The notes beneath the pieces are model-generated. The model saw only the letters and a list, made by a program, of their open reading frames with translations, did no database searches and was not told the origin of the DNA. Of a stretch of DNA of 64,000 nucleotides, positions 1-12,107 are shown in pieces. Source of the DNA: Mansonella perstans (Eukaryota; Nematoda; Chromadorea; Rhabditida; Onchocercidae). Numbering within the stretch: position 1 is the stretch's first letter; the number at the start of each line of letters is the position of its first letter. Where the stretch lies: positions 36,806 through 100,805 of the forward strand of contig JBAMDO010000204.1 of the NCBI GenBank assembly GCA_037074765.1, given 5' to 3'. Made by a program: the position numbers and the translations under genes.

Positions 1-2325
1 GCAGCTGTCTTTAGTTGACATTTCAGTCTCTTTCAATTATTACATCAATAATTTCCTTCAGTGATTTCAAATACTGAAATTTTTAATTAATATTATTATG
101 CAATATAGAGCAATAAATTACATCACTTTTGTCACGATGGTGATAGCATATTAAACGAAGCACCATTTGTCGATGAAAGTTCAAAACTTAAGCTAGAGCG
201 ACACAATTACGAAGACATAACTCTTTGTAGATTATCTTGGACATATAATTTTATTAAATGATATTCAGAATCAACATCCAGATACATGCATTCATTGACC
301 ATTTATGGTTTCTCCTTTAATTAGCAAAATCTCCTTTATGATCTGTTGTCATTTCAATTTGGACTAAAATTAAGTTTAAGTTAAGAAAAAGTAAAATGAA
401 TGGTGATTAATTTGATTTTCCTTTTCCGTTATCATCAACATATCGTAATTTTTGATTGAACTCAAGCAGCAGCGATTCCGTAAAACTGTTAAATTTAGAT
501 TGATTCAACAGTTTCAGAAAGAAGACGCGTTGAAGAAATCAAAATGTTTATTGAATTGCATTATTGGAAATAAAATTCATTATGTGTTGCAGATAGCGTA
601 ATTTTGCATCCACGAATTTTTTAATCTTATCATTTCGTCAGTACAATTACTACTACATGGTTTTAATAAAGTAAACAGCCTATAAAAAGTATTGAGTTCA
701 CAAATACATTGCACTAATGAACAGTTCAGTAAATTGGACTCACGTTTTGACTGTCAGAAAAAAATGTTAGTAAAATTAAGTCTTAGAATTTTTGCATTAA
801 AATTATCTTGAAGAACTGCAAAAATCTGATAGCGAATTTCTTTAAACAAATCTTAATAACCCAGATAATATCATTAAGGTTGTGCTAACAGAATTACTGG
901 AATTTGATGAATCCCGCGTGTTTTCGCCATTGAGAATGATTGTTTATCACTTCAACCGTTAATTGTTACACGACAGGTATCTGACTTTGTTTGACAAACA
1001 GAAATATGTCTATGTTTTATTAATTATGAAACTTATCAAAGTGCCGCATGATGGTACAGCATAAACTGAATGAAATGAAGTTTCATTTAGCACAATGTGT
1101 TAAATGAAACTCAATGTCTATTTATTTTCGTTGAATCATCGGATGAATAAATCCACTGATAAATTGCATTTTAATTACGCATCTAAAAGATAATAAATGT
1201 ATTTCAATCATCCAAAGACAACAAATCATTCCAGAAATCAATGATCAAGGAGATACAGAGATCTGTGATGTTATTGATACACTGAATACGAATACATTTA
1301 CTACTGTAACATTAGCTATATCAATGTGTATTTTTCTTATCATCATAATCAGTATACTGCTTTTGTCAGATGACGAATTACACTGATCTTAATTCTTTAT
1401 CTTTAACCTCTCTGATAACTGTAATTTAATAGGAGAAACAGAATTACACTTTTTAAATTTTATTGCTCTAAACGAACCATCTTCATTTCCTATTCTAAAG
1501 GTGGGATAAACTCTGATTGATCTTTCGTAGCAATATATATTTCATGTTGACCTTTCCATTTAATTGTAGCTGACACAGAAATTACGAATATATCGTGAGG
1601 ATCCTTTTGACGACATGATATAATTATGTTCAAATATGTTCGTTTGAAACAATAAGTTAAAAAAAAGTGCAATTCTTTTCTGCTATTAAATTTGAACGAT
1701 TATACGAGTAGGACTGATCGGAATGCTTTTGATTTAAAGGAGAAAGAAAAATGAAATCCCTGGGGACATTTCCTTTCAAAATTTCTATTTGGTATTCATA
1801 AACCATTTCAAAAAAAGAAATATTTATATTTGAAATTACAAGAAATACTCAAGTTGCAAATAGTGGAAATTTAGCAAATGTTAATTTATTTGGATAGTGG
1901 AACATATCATTTTCAAACTGAAATTTAAATTCAAAATTTTCAAATTTAAAAACATTAAGTCAAAATAAATAGAATATTGGTTGTGATGCATTTTCTTTTC
2001 TATTGACTATTATATCTTCAATATTTAACATTTGTTAGATGAATTATTGCCAAATATTGCTTAGAAAGCTATTGATGCTGTTGAGAAATGTCACAAGTTC
2101 TGTCACATTTCTGAACTATATTCAACGGTTCCTCTCTGTGACGTACAACATTTCACGCATCTTATCAAGCTTAGAAATAAACTTATTTATGATAAATCTT
2201 GAAGGTTTCATCTGTCATTTCAATAATTACATTGGACAAATTCAGTCCTGCGATCCTGAAAATAGTCTTTCGCAATATACGGTATTTATTTCAATATATG
2301 GTAGTGATTTTCCTAATTAAACTAA
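1..2325 (+). other. Coding-like vestiges, unidentified
   Basis: No intact gene is visible. Several plus-strand stretches look like worn coding sequence. Around 121-260 there is an open stretch of about 46 codons with a charged, non-repetitive composition. At 1147-1386 an open frame of about 80 codons has a polar segment containing PEINDQGDTEICDV, then a hydrophobic run of about 20 residues suited to a membrane span, then a short tail and a stop. At 2039-2320 there is another open frame of 93 codons. None begins with a convincing start or joins to the others by clear splice sites. The C-terminal membrane span would suit a surface glycoprotein-like or retroelement ORF, but I recognise no family motif. 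It may be a decayed mobile element or a dead gene. Confidence 0.2.
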
Positions 2326-5300
2326 CTACTGCGAGAATTGAATAAAATCAGTCAATAGACAAAGATATTATGAAATAAATTATAATGCAAAGAGTTGTGA
2401 ATGGAAAAAAAATTAATTTGAACAGGAATATTATTGGACTATTTGGCTTTGTTGAATTGAATGATTATATTTTAAAATTTTCCGAATATGAAAAATTTGG
2501 AAGTATTTAAAAAATTTTTGAGCATACATTTGCTGGTTATCGGTTGCAACAGATTTATCACATTTCATTTTTTTTTTTTTTTTTTGCTTCAAATTTTATT
2601 CATCAAAATTTATGACAAACATGCAACAAAATTTTTAATGAAAAAAATTTCGAAGTTTCAATGATATGTTCTTTTTCAATATCATTTCCTGTCTTCAATG
2701 ACATTTTCTGCCCCTACTTATGGCAAAAAGTGAAATGGTTTTTTTCCTAAGATCTCATTACTGCAACAAATAAAAGGTGCAATAACATTGCTAGGTAGAT
2801 TTCGACTGTTATTTTTTTAATAAATATATAAACGTTATTATAAGCATTTCTTGTTGTCTTTTCTCTCATTTTTTGTTCTTTTTTTTGTCAAAAAGTTTGA
2901 AATCTTTATTGATTTTTCATTTATTACTTCAAATTATTCAAATAAGTCCTATATATTTCAAATTATTTATAGATCGCAGGAATAATGGCTAATTATGTAG
3001 TATCATATATCTGCACTTTTTGTTAAAATGTCATTTGATATCAAATATAGCAGTGCATTATCATATAGTCATCGGCAAACACTTAAAATTTCCAATTTAT
3101 CTGATATTTAACTTCATCATTATTGTATATCACTAATGATAAATTGGGCATTGTAATTTGTAGCAGTAATAATGGTGAAGTTATTTAGCGATATTTGATT
3201 TTTGAAAAGCATATTTACTTTTGTGCTATTGCTGTTTCTTCCTTATTCGTTTTTTAAATATATTGTTTTAGTTTTGTTTTTATCATTTCACCATACTTAT
3301 TGTAATATCAATAATCATATCTTTTTGTTTTTAACTTTGCTAGATATATCAAATTATATAAATGCTTGTAGATTTTTGCATTAACTTACTTAATTATAAT
3401 GGTAATGATGAATTAAATATTATAGTTTAGAGCATTTTAAAAAAAAAGAAAAGAAAAATATGATTTCTAATGTTCATTTGAGAAATTTCTTAGTTTCTTA
3501 ATAATATTTGTGCTGTATCAAATATATTCACTGTTAACTAATCCGGAAATGTTTCATCATAATAATTATGATGTTGCTATTTATTTGCTAATTAATGATA
3601 AATTAATTTAATTATTACTCTTAGCAAAAAATTTTTCAATAGTGTTAATTTTACTCTGATATCACTCATTGGTTTTTCTTTTTTTTTTTATTTAACGCCA
3701 GTATTTTTTTAAATGTTTTTTGCCTTGGTTTTAACTTTTAAATTTTCTGAAGCAAACATAAGAAAATTATGAGAGAGTCTGTATTATGTTCGAGAATTAA
3801 AAGCAATCTTACTGCTATTATCCAGAAAAGATTAGCAATGTCAATGTGTTCTGGATATAGTTGCTCAATATTAATGGCTATTTGTTCAATGCTATAATTA
3901 TTAACCTATTGATATCATGCTACTCTAATTTTAATTTACATCAAAAATATGCTTATAAAGTAAGGTTTAAAAAAGAAATAGCTTTGAAGCTACAAAATTA
4001 CATCATATTTTATATCGATAATATCCAAAAAAAAAATTGTTATCAGTAATTAAGAATTGATAAATCTATTTAATGTTATCTGCCTAACGCTGATAAAATT
4101 TTTTTCATGAAATTAATGGTAAAAGTAATTGAATAGAACTAAATTTATTATATTCCACTTACTTTGTCTTTCAGAAAATAAATAAAAATTATCAATAGTA
4201 ATTCATTTATTTCTACTTATAAAATTTATATTAAACAATAGAAAAAAAATTACAGTCATAGAATTTTTCCAGAAGTAATGATGCAACAGTAACAATAAAG
4301 TTACCGTAGTTGCAGTTTTGTTTCAAGAAATATAAAAATTGAATTTTAAATCATTTATTAAAAAACTTGAATTTCAAATTATTTATTCAATTTTTCTAGC
4401 ACTTTTATTAACTCGAAGAAAATTTTAACACTTTTAAAATGATCAAAAAAACCGAAACACCTGTCAGTGTGTCAATAATCAAGATAATTACAGTCCTTTT
4501 TTTTCAGTTGTATGTCAACAAGAAGTGCTAATTATTTCATATTATTGAAATGAAATATTTGAAAAAAATATCAATTCTGGATTAAAAAACAGTTTCATTC
4601 ATCTCATTTCCTCATTTTTTCGTCTCATTTTTCTCTTTCAAAACTTTATTTGCGCGAGCAATATAATATATTGCAATAAATTTGAAATAGTTATAATTAA
4701 TTGAGTAATTCATGAATAAGAATTAAATTCCACAATATTACCCTGTCTTTACTAATATTCAAATCTGATATTGCTCCAAAACGATGAAGCAACAACAAGA
4801 TTTCAAAAAAATTTGACAATTTAAACATTTAACTTTCAGTTTCAGCAAAAAATACCATTGGTTTAATTTTTATGATTGCAAAAAAATATTAGATGGATAT
4901 TTCTGGCTCATAGCATTTTTCCGGGCTTGCAATAACATTTTGTCTTCAATAAAAGTTTCTAATTATATTAGTGAATACTACAAATACTTAATTTAAGTAA
5001 ACACTTCAAATTAATACCAGTAAGTACTTCAAACATTTTAACTATTTCAACAAGCTTTAAAGTTTAAAAAGTAAACATTTCAAATTGATGTTGATGAATT
5101 TTCGTGCTTCATTTAAGCAAAATTATGATTTATTTGCAATTATATTTATAACATTTACCATCATTTAAGTATTTCGATAAATCAAGTTGATTATTTCACA
5201 GATTTATTTATGGGTACATCATTTCGATAAAGATTTATTCCGTTTGTCTTATTACTTCAATTTCAATTTGTCTTACTATTTCAATTTCAACTATTATTTA

Positions 5301-6360
5301 AAAAAATAAAAACTTAGTGATTTTATATTCTCATCAATTAATTTTTAATGTTGCACAATAGAAAAAAATAATTATTAAATACTTTAAACACTTCAACTAT
5401 TTCAATTGTTTATGAAGTTTAGAAAAGAATTTTCATACTTCATTTATTTAAGCAAAATTGTAATTGGGAAAATAATAATAATATTAAAATTTTCTGGATT
5501 ATAGAACCATTTATTGAGAGCATTGAAAATAATTTCAAACGTGGAAATTGTTGCTAATAGAATAGAGATAATTAATTTAATGAATTCTTTGCTATGTGAA
5601 GTTAGTTAAATTGTTCATTTATATTTTCATACATTCCCTTAAAACTTTTGGAAATGTTTTAAATCATTTGTAACATTAGCCAACTCCATAGCAATAACTA
5701 GTTACAAAATAAAGTAATTTTTGCTTGAAATTTTTCTTTTTGCATTTTTTTCCTTTTTTCATTTTGCAAGCGAATAAAGTAATGGAAAATTTCACTCAAG
5801 AAAATTTCGCAGTCTTTTTCTTCGACCAAAAAAAGCGAATTTTTCAGAGGTGCAATTTTTCCATTTTTCCTGCAAATTTTATTTTAAATGGACCACTAGT
5901 ACACAGTTTGCAGGAAAAACACTCAGATCGTTTATTCAGCAACTTATTTCCAATTCCAATTTACTTCTTCAATATCTTCATTCAGGTTTTCGCTTTTATT
6001 TCTTCAATTTCCCATTTCATTCCCATCGTTTTCCATGTATTTTTTTTAGTCATTTTTAACATCTACTCGTTCTCATTTCAATGAGTGCAATTTGTTTAGT
6101 TATAAAAATTTTATTTTGCATTTTAAGCAAAAGTTTCTTTTCTTCCTTTCAGGACGGGCTTTTACATTTATAACAATTTTTCATCACCTTTTTTTCTGTT
6201 TTTTTTTTTTTTTTTTATTCGAAAACCTTTTTAAATATAATAATTTCTTTTTTTTGTTAATTTAATGCCATACCATGTACATGTGGAAATATACATATAT
6301 GATTTAACATGGCTAAATTTCCTGCTATGCATATCATATTCCTTTTAAATTTTGTTAATA
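2326..6360. other. Gene-free AT-rich intergenic DNA
   Basis: This stretch is very AT-rich, with long A and T runs (for example near 2570 and 6200). Short open frames at 3202-3384, 3861-4049 and 5725-6084 are dominated by Phe, Ile, Leu and Asn, as expected from AT-rich noise. I see no splice-consistent coding exons. Confidence 0.6.
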
Positions 6361-6557
6361 GCACTTGGCTTGGTTAAATTTTCTGCTCAAATAAATCATC
6401 CCATAAATATTAGGTATAACTCCCCTAGCTTCTCTCATCTTCCCTTATCATATAAGCTAACAAAGATAAATTTGATAAGTAACTGCATACTAAATAAACT
6501 ATACTTAACTTTTATAGACTTATTTATTTGAGCGGAAAATTTAGCCAAGCAAAGTGC
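6361..6557. mobile_element. Candidate MITE with 36-bp terminal inverted repeats
   Basis: The left end 6361-6396 starts GCACTTGGCTTGG. The right end 6522-6557 is its reverse complement with about three mismatches in 36 positions. The element is 197 bp, has no coding capacity, and is flanked on both sides by TA, the target-site duplication typical of Tc1/mariner-type elements. Such short non-autonomous elements are moved by transposases encoded elsewhere. The structure is seen directly; the class is inferred. It could also be a chance foldback structure in AT-rich DNA, although the arms are not simple repeats. Confidence 0.55.
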
Positions 6558-7560
6558 TACTTCGTAATATTTTAGCATTAGGCATGCGACAATTTAATTT
6601 CTTGTTTATTGATAAAAAAAAAAAACGCACTGGAAAATATTTCTCATCCCATTTGTTTTCTTTTTTTGCCTGGAAAAAACTCGTTCTAAAATCTTATTGG
6701 ATATGCAATTCATTGAAGGAAAGTAATGGTTAATTATAGATTATTTATTTTATTGCACAAGTATTAACTCATTATTTCATAATCAGAAGGTTCAAGAAAG
6801 AAAATTCGAAAATATTATTACTATTCCATATATTATTTTCATATTAATGGGAATGCAAATATTTATTGGAATTTATCATGTTTTACTAATCATTCTTTTT
6901 TTTAATTTAAATATTTAATAAAGAATTTTCTTCACACTCTCTCATATTCATTTTAATTTCTAACTTCTTATTACTGTTATATGAGACTTAATTTCAACCG
7001 TTCATTCTGATTAAAAATTTACGACACATTTAAATTCTAGATCCATTCTGATCACTAATTTATAACACTTAAATGTGTCGGTAACACTTAAATGTACCGT
7101 TATGATAGAACTTTTAATTAACTATAGCGTAATGTCACGTGATGTCACGCTGTAGCGTATTATTATGTTTAATTCTACGTTTAATATTTAATTGATATAT
7201 ATTAATATCACATTGAATTTCCTACATCATTGTATTACTTTACTATTATATCACCTTAATTTCAGTTTCTTCACGTGCAAAAGCAAAACAAATAAGATTT
7301 GTTTATATAACTATAAAAAAATACTTTACATATTAAATAATTAATGCAACTATTAATTCTCGAAGCCTTATTAATTACGAAAATATTGCAGTTGTTAGTA
7401 GATTAGTTATTCCATTCCCAGCTGTCCATAAAATTTGTCATCTATTTCTTTTACCTCATTTTTTTCTGTTTTTCATTTCTGGCAAACTTTTTTTTTTGAA
7501 TTTTTATGAGATATTTTTGAATATAAATGAAGCAAAATGATGTTAATTTGTCATCATGAC
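6558..7560. other. Intergenic DNA with short repeats
   Basis: No coding exons were seen. Near 7066-7102 a motif containing AACACTTAAATGT occurs twice in tandem. A partial inverted copy lies near 7022. Around 7128-7158 there is a short imperfect palindrome centred on a CACGTG box. Confidence 0.4.
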
Positions 7561-7831
7561 TTAGTTTTGCGAACGAAGATTTAACATGATTTCATTCACA
7601 TTTAACATAGACTCGCTTGTGATTAACAAAACGAATACGAGATAGGTAAGTATCGTTGCATATGATGCAGTGAAAAGTCTGCTTGGATGATAAGATGATA
7701 TAGGTAGTGCATTTGATTTCTCTGTGATATCTTCTTTCTTCTGCATTGATTTTGCGGGTAATTTCAAAGAAAACAGCAGCATTATGAATTATGTGTTTCC
7801 ATGTCTTCCAATTTGATGTTAGAGTAAACAT
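7561..7831 (-). mobile_element. 3' end of a decayed LINE (RT C-terminus with zinc finger)
   Basis: Read on the minus strand, the frame ending at 7561 carries the usual C-terminal tail of endonuclease/reverse-transcriptase LINE proteins: a WKTWKHIIHNAA block, then an EERRYHREIK block, then a finger-like motif CIICNDTYLSRIRFVNHKR, followed by the stop. LINE polyproteins of this kind typically end with a CxxC finger followed by SRIGLxSHxR. The frame is open for about 79 codons but has no upstream RT domain attached, so this is a fragment. It lies immediately left of, and inverted relative to, the 5' LINE fragment that starts near 7860. Confidence 0.6.
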
Positions 7832-7859
7832 CTGTAGTAATCAGTTTGGAAGTTAAGAT

Positions 7860-9845
7860 GCTATTTTAGACAGCTTCTGCTTTTTAGGGGCACCTATCAT
7901 GCCGGAGCGTGACAAGTTCGCCATATAGTAGATAATACCTAACAAAACCTATGACCTGAGGATTTTACTGTCACCGTCCATGAGCCATGGCAGATGAACC
8001 TTTAGAGTAAACGGTGGAGCAGTTATGTGCACGGTATATCTCACTTAAAACATCCAATGTGCCGGTTCAACGCTCAAAGAAGAAAAGCCTGTAATGACAG
8101 ATGAGGGCAAAATGGCAGGTGATAAGGTGCAGTGGAAGTCGCAGTTCCAATTCTACATACAAGTGGTTTAGGACTTTGGTCGCTCGAGATTAACCTGAAG
8201 ATGACAATCTTGTTCGGCAAATGCTGAATGACCGAGAAGCCTTATTCAAGGAGAACACTACTTCATTCGAATAGCCGCTTGAAAAAAAAACAAAGACAAA
8301 GATCTTTTGCTTTTAGTTAACTAAAAGCTATCTTCACTCTTCATCCGGTTGGCTAGCTGCGGTCAACGTATATCTTCTTTTGCGGTCGAATAGAAAAAAA
8401 ACAAAGAAAATAAATCTAAGGATATTTCCAAATAAATTGCATGTTGAAAAATTAGAAATTTGCTTAACACAAACAATGGAAGTGGACTTCTACTTGCACA
8501 CGAAATATCGCGATTCAATATTAATATAGCTGCTCTCAGCGAGGTTCGTCTTCATGGAAAAGGCAGTTTCAAAGAACTTGGTATAGTGTGTACACTGTAC
8601 TGGTCAGGCAAGCCCAAAACTGAATGACATCTTTTAACTTCAAGATCAAAAACTTCATCGCATTCAAACTTGACAATTTGTCAACAGGACAATCTGGTCA
8701 TTATTTCATTACGATGTCCACTGCAGAATAAGCAACATGTCATTCGTGTATATGCCCTACTTTACGAGCAGACCCTGCAGATAAAGACAAGTTTCATACT
8801 GACTTACGTCGTCTTACTCAAAAATTTCCAGCAGGCGATAAAATCATAATTCTCGACTATTTCAACACTCGAGTAAGTCGTGATTTTGCAGTTAAGTCAT
8901 AATTTTGCAGTGTGGAAAGAGGTATTGGACAAACATAGACAATGGGAATTACTATGATAATGGCCGTCTTCTACTTGTGCAGAACAAGAGCTCACAATTG
9001 CGAACACTACCTTTCAGCAGAAGGACAGCTTGAAGACATCCTGGATGCGTACTCGTTCCAAGCATTAGCATCTTAGCGATTACATCCTAGTCCCAAAGAT
9101 AGTGTAATGCGCAGTGCTGAACGTCAAACTGATTACCGCCTTGTACGTTGTAATCCTAATTTTCATATCAAGATCAAACCTAAATTTGGGGAGCCTTCCA
9201 TGGAGAAGGATCAAAACTAACAAACCTTATAAATTGCAGTGAAAAATAGTTTTTAAGCAAATCTTCAAAACAGACTTGAAAATCCTACCGATGAACCCGA
9301 AACACTCTGGCAACATATTAAAAACAGCATCCTGCAGTAATGTGTTTTCCGCAAGGAAAACAGAGACTGGTTTGATGAGAACAATCAAGAGATTCAGAAT
9401 CTGCTAGTACAGAAGAAAACTGCTCACCATGCACATCTTGCCCAGTCATTTTATCATGTTAGAAACATGTAGCAAACTTCAACGAAAATTTCGCCATATT
9501 CAGAATAAACGATAGCTCAATAATGCGCTGATTTGCAGACGATTTTATGAAGTTCTGAGCAATGTTTGAACTGCACATCCAACCCAAAGTCCTCTAGTCG
9601 GTGCAAATGATCAATTCCTTCTCGCAGATAAAATTTCCATCCTAAACAGATGATTTGGATATTTCCAAAATCTCTTCAAAACCAATCACATAGTTAAATG
9701 CTCAGCAATTCAACAAGTCGTTCAAAAAACGATACAAACATATTTGGATACAGCTTCTATGCCACAAGAGATTCTTCAGGCCATAAAACTGATGAGAACT
9801 GCCAAGGTAGTTGGATTTGATGGGATTTCCTATGAGCTTGTTTTT
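7860..9845 (+). mobile_element. Decayed 5' part of a non-LTR retrotransposon (endonuclease, RT start)
   Basis: Several broken frames on the plus strand together match the endonuclease/RT polyprotein of RTE-like LINEs (the CFDP2-like type). From about 8493 one frame reads LAHEISRFNINIAALSEVRL, the segment with the catalytic Glu of the AP-type endonuclease. Near 8850 an ILDYFNTRV stretch corresponds to the usual GDFNARVG motif. Near 9035-9085 a TSWMRTRSKH-like block is followed by LSDYI. Near 9812-9838 VGFDGISYEL matches the start of the RT fingers. Similarity stops at about 9845, so the catalytic palm and 3' end are missing. Many stops and frame changes show it is inactive. GC content is higher than in the surrounding DNA. 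Confidence 0.75.
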
Positions 9846-12107
9846 TATTTCAAAAAAGAATAAAAGGAATTGATCAAGAAATTTACAAAAATAAAAATGA
9901 AGATAAAAAATCCATCCTTTACTAAAAAAGAAGAATGAAAACGAAATTTTGCATCAAATTTGTAGACATTATTTTTCTTATCATTTCTTTTATCACACTG
10001 ATCCGAAATATCTGAAAAACAAGCTATCAAATTTTGAGTCCCTTAATCAGTAGAAAAAAGGATTAATAACAAATATTGTCCCATCCAGTTAGCAAATAGT
10101 CAAAAACGGTGAAGGGGGAGTGTTAGCTTTCAAAATTGATACCATATTGATTCCGTAGTGAATTTGAACTATTTTATAGTTTCAAGATAATACATTTATA
10201 TGATTAAGCTGACATTAATGAATGTTAAATTTAAAATTACTCGTTTTGAAATTTAAAGAAGTTAGAGGAAAAAAGTATGCATAAATGAATTAACATTCCA
10301 TATCAGATGGTGACAGGAGAAAAGGAAAGACATAGTCGAAGTAAGCTACGTTATGTTAACATAATGAGTGTAATGAAATTAATTACTTTAATCCTAAGAT
10401 GCTGCGTAAAAAAAGATTTGATAATCATTGAACAAATCGAAAAAATCCAAAAAAACAAATCAAACAAAAATTTAGCGCTATATTCTTATGAATTAGTAGT
10501 TATCTTTATTTTTCAGAAAATTTAAACTTTCTTTAATAAAAAAGAAAGTGAAAAAAGTCCAGGAAATATTCATTTTTTTCTTCAAGACTTTTACATGTAA
10601 AGCAATTGAATTTTTAAATTTATAAAAATCAGTTGATCTAATTAATTAGTTAATCAATATCAAGCCATCGCACTACCACTATAAAATTCGCCAGCGGATA
10701 ATTAATTAGGCGCAACATTTGTTGTACAAATAGTTTGTAATCAAAATTAATCTTCTATTAAAATTTGAAAAAGTGTTAATTTGTTAAATTCATGAACGTT
10801 TTAAGTAAATATTTTGGTATTGCAACTATGCTATTAAAACAATGCTTTGTAAAAATAAATAAAATGAAATCATTTTTAATTTAAATGAAACAAATAATAA
10901 AATCAATTTCAATACATTTGTTATTATATATAAAATTTTTTAGTTATAAAAATGATGGAATAAATGTAAAGATGTATTCTTCTTTTGCTTTTTATTTTTT
11001 TTAAAAAACAGGCTGTGTAAAAACTGATTAAAGTTCAATATAGAAAGCAAGTAGAAGTAAGTAGAAATCATAACTTAAACGTAAGCTTGAATAGTGTCTC
11101 CATTAAAAATAAAATTGAAAAGATGAAGAAAAGGTTTGAATTTGTGACTTTTTTTTTAGTTATTACACATATCTACATATATACAGAGATGCATATTTAT
11201 AATATATATATGGAAATGTATATTTATACACATATATAAAATATATATATACATGTATATATAATAAAATATATATACATATATATATATAATAAAAAAT
11301 ATATAAATACTTCCTTATATATAAATATGCAGTTATTATATATACATAAAGTTTCGAAAAATGTACTTTTTTTAATTAAATGCGACAAAATTTTTTGAAA
11401 AAATTTCGGCGCTATTTTTTTTCAAAAAGTATATTCTTTGAATTCTTCGTCAAATATACTTAAATTTTTTTTTTTTTTGATTTACTTTTTTCCTATAAAA
11501 AAAAGGAAAGGGAATTGCCTCAATTAAGAAAAACCTTGTTAAATTTTATCGTAAAATGCATTTAGAAAAAAGAATAGTCACAATGAATGTCATCGACGTT
11601 GAAACGAAATAAAGGAAATTGTTTCAATTTTCCAAATCCATTGAATGTGAAAATAAATTTGGCTGAAAGCACGAAAAAGCTAAAAATATCTGAAGCGAAT
11701 AGAATTTGGAAATGAATGAGAAAATTATTTTAATTTTTCTCACAAAATATTCAAACTTCTTCAAATTTCCTCACAAAATTTTAACTAAGTATACTGTATT
11801 GTACTGTACTGCAGTAATGGTAAAAGATAGCTTGACAATGACGCGAAAATAGCGCTTCTAATGTGCTATGTCGATCCAAAGTGAACTATTTCCAGCCATA
11901 TAAAGCAATTGAAATTGATTTTATACACATTTCTCACCATTTATTTATGTAAGCTTCTGCATGTAACCTATTGCTTTTGATATTCCATAGTAATCACGTG
12001 TGATGGTAACCATATGTGCGCAACAATTACAGTTTAATTGCAGTTTTCTTGAATTTAGTTAGGAAAATAACTTCGGAATTTTTTAAATTTAAATTTTAGC
12101 AAATTTA
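9846..12107. other. Intergenic DNA upstream of the GPCR gene
   Basis: No coding exon is supported. 11160-11345 is a run of TA/ATAC-type simple repeats. The 72-codon frame at 10307-10525 has no recognisable features. A splice-acceptor-like TTTTAG ends at 12099, eight bases before the ATG of the GPCR gene. It could be an ordinary acceptor or a spliced-leader addition site. Confidence 0.45.

Noticed and set aside
5725..6084. 119-codon plus-strand frame, Phe-rich
   Set aside because: Composition is dominated by Phe, Ile and Leu from T-runs, with an overlapping second open frame at 5850-6059. No domain, splice context or start support.
10307..10525. Possible diverged repeat pair with 16355-16540
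   Set aside because: Both contain phrases such as TTAACATAAT and AAATCGAAAAAAT in the same order, but similarity is patchy and could be AT-rich coincidence.
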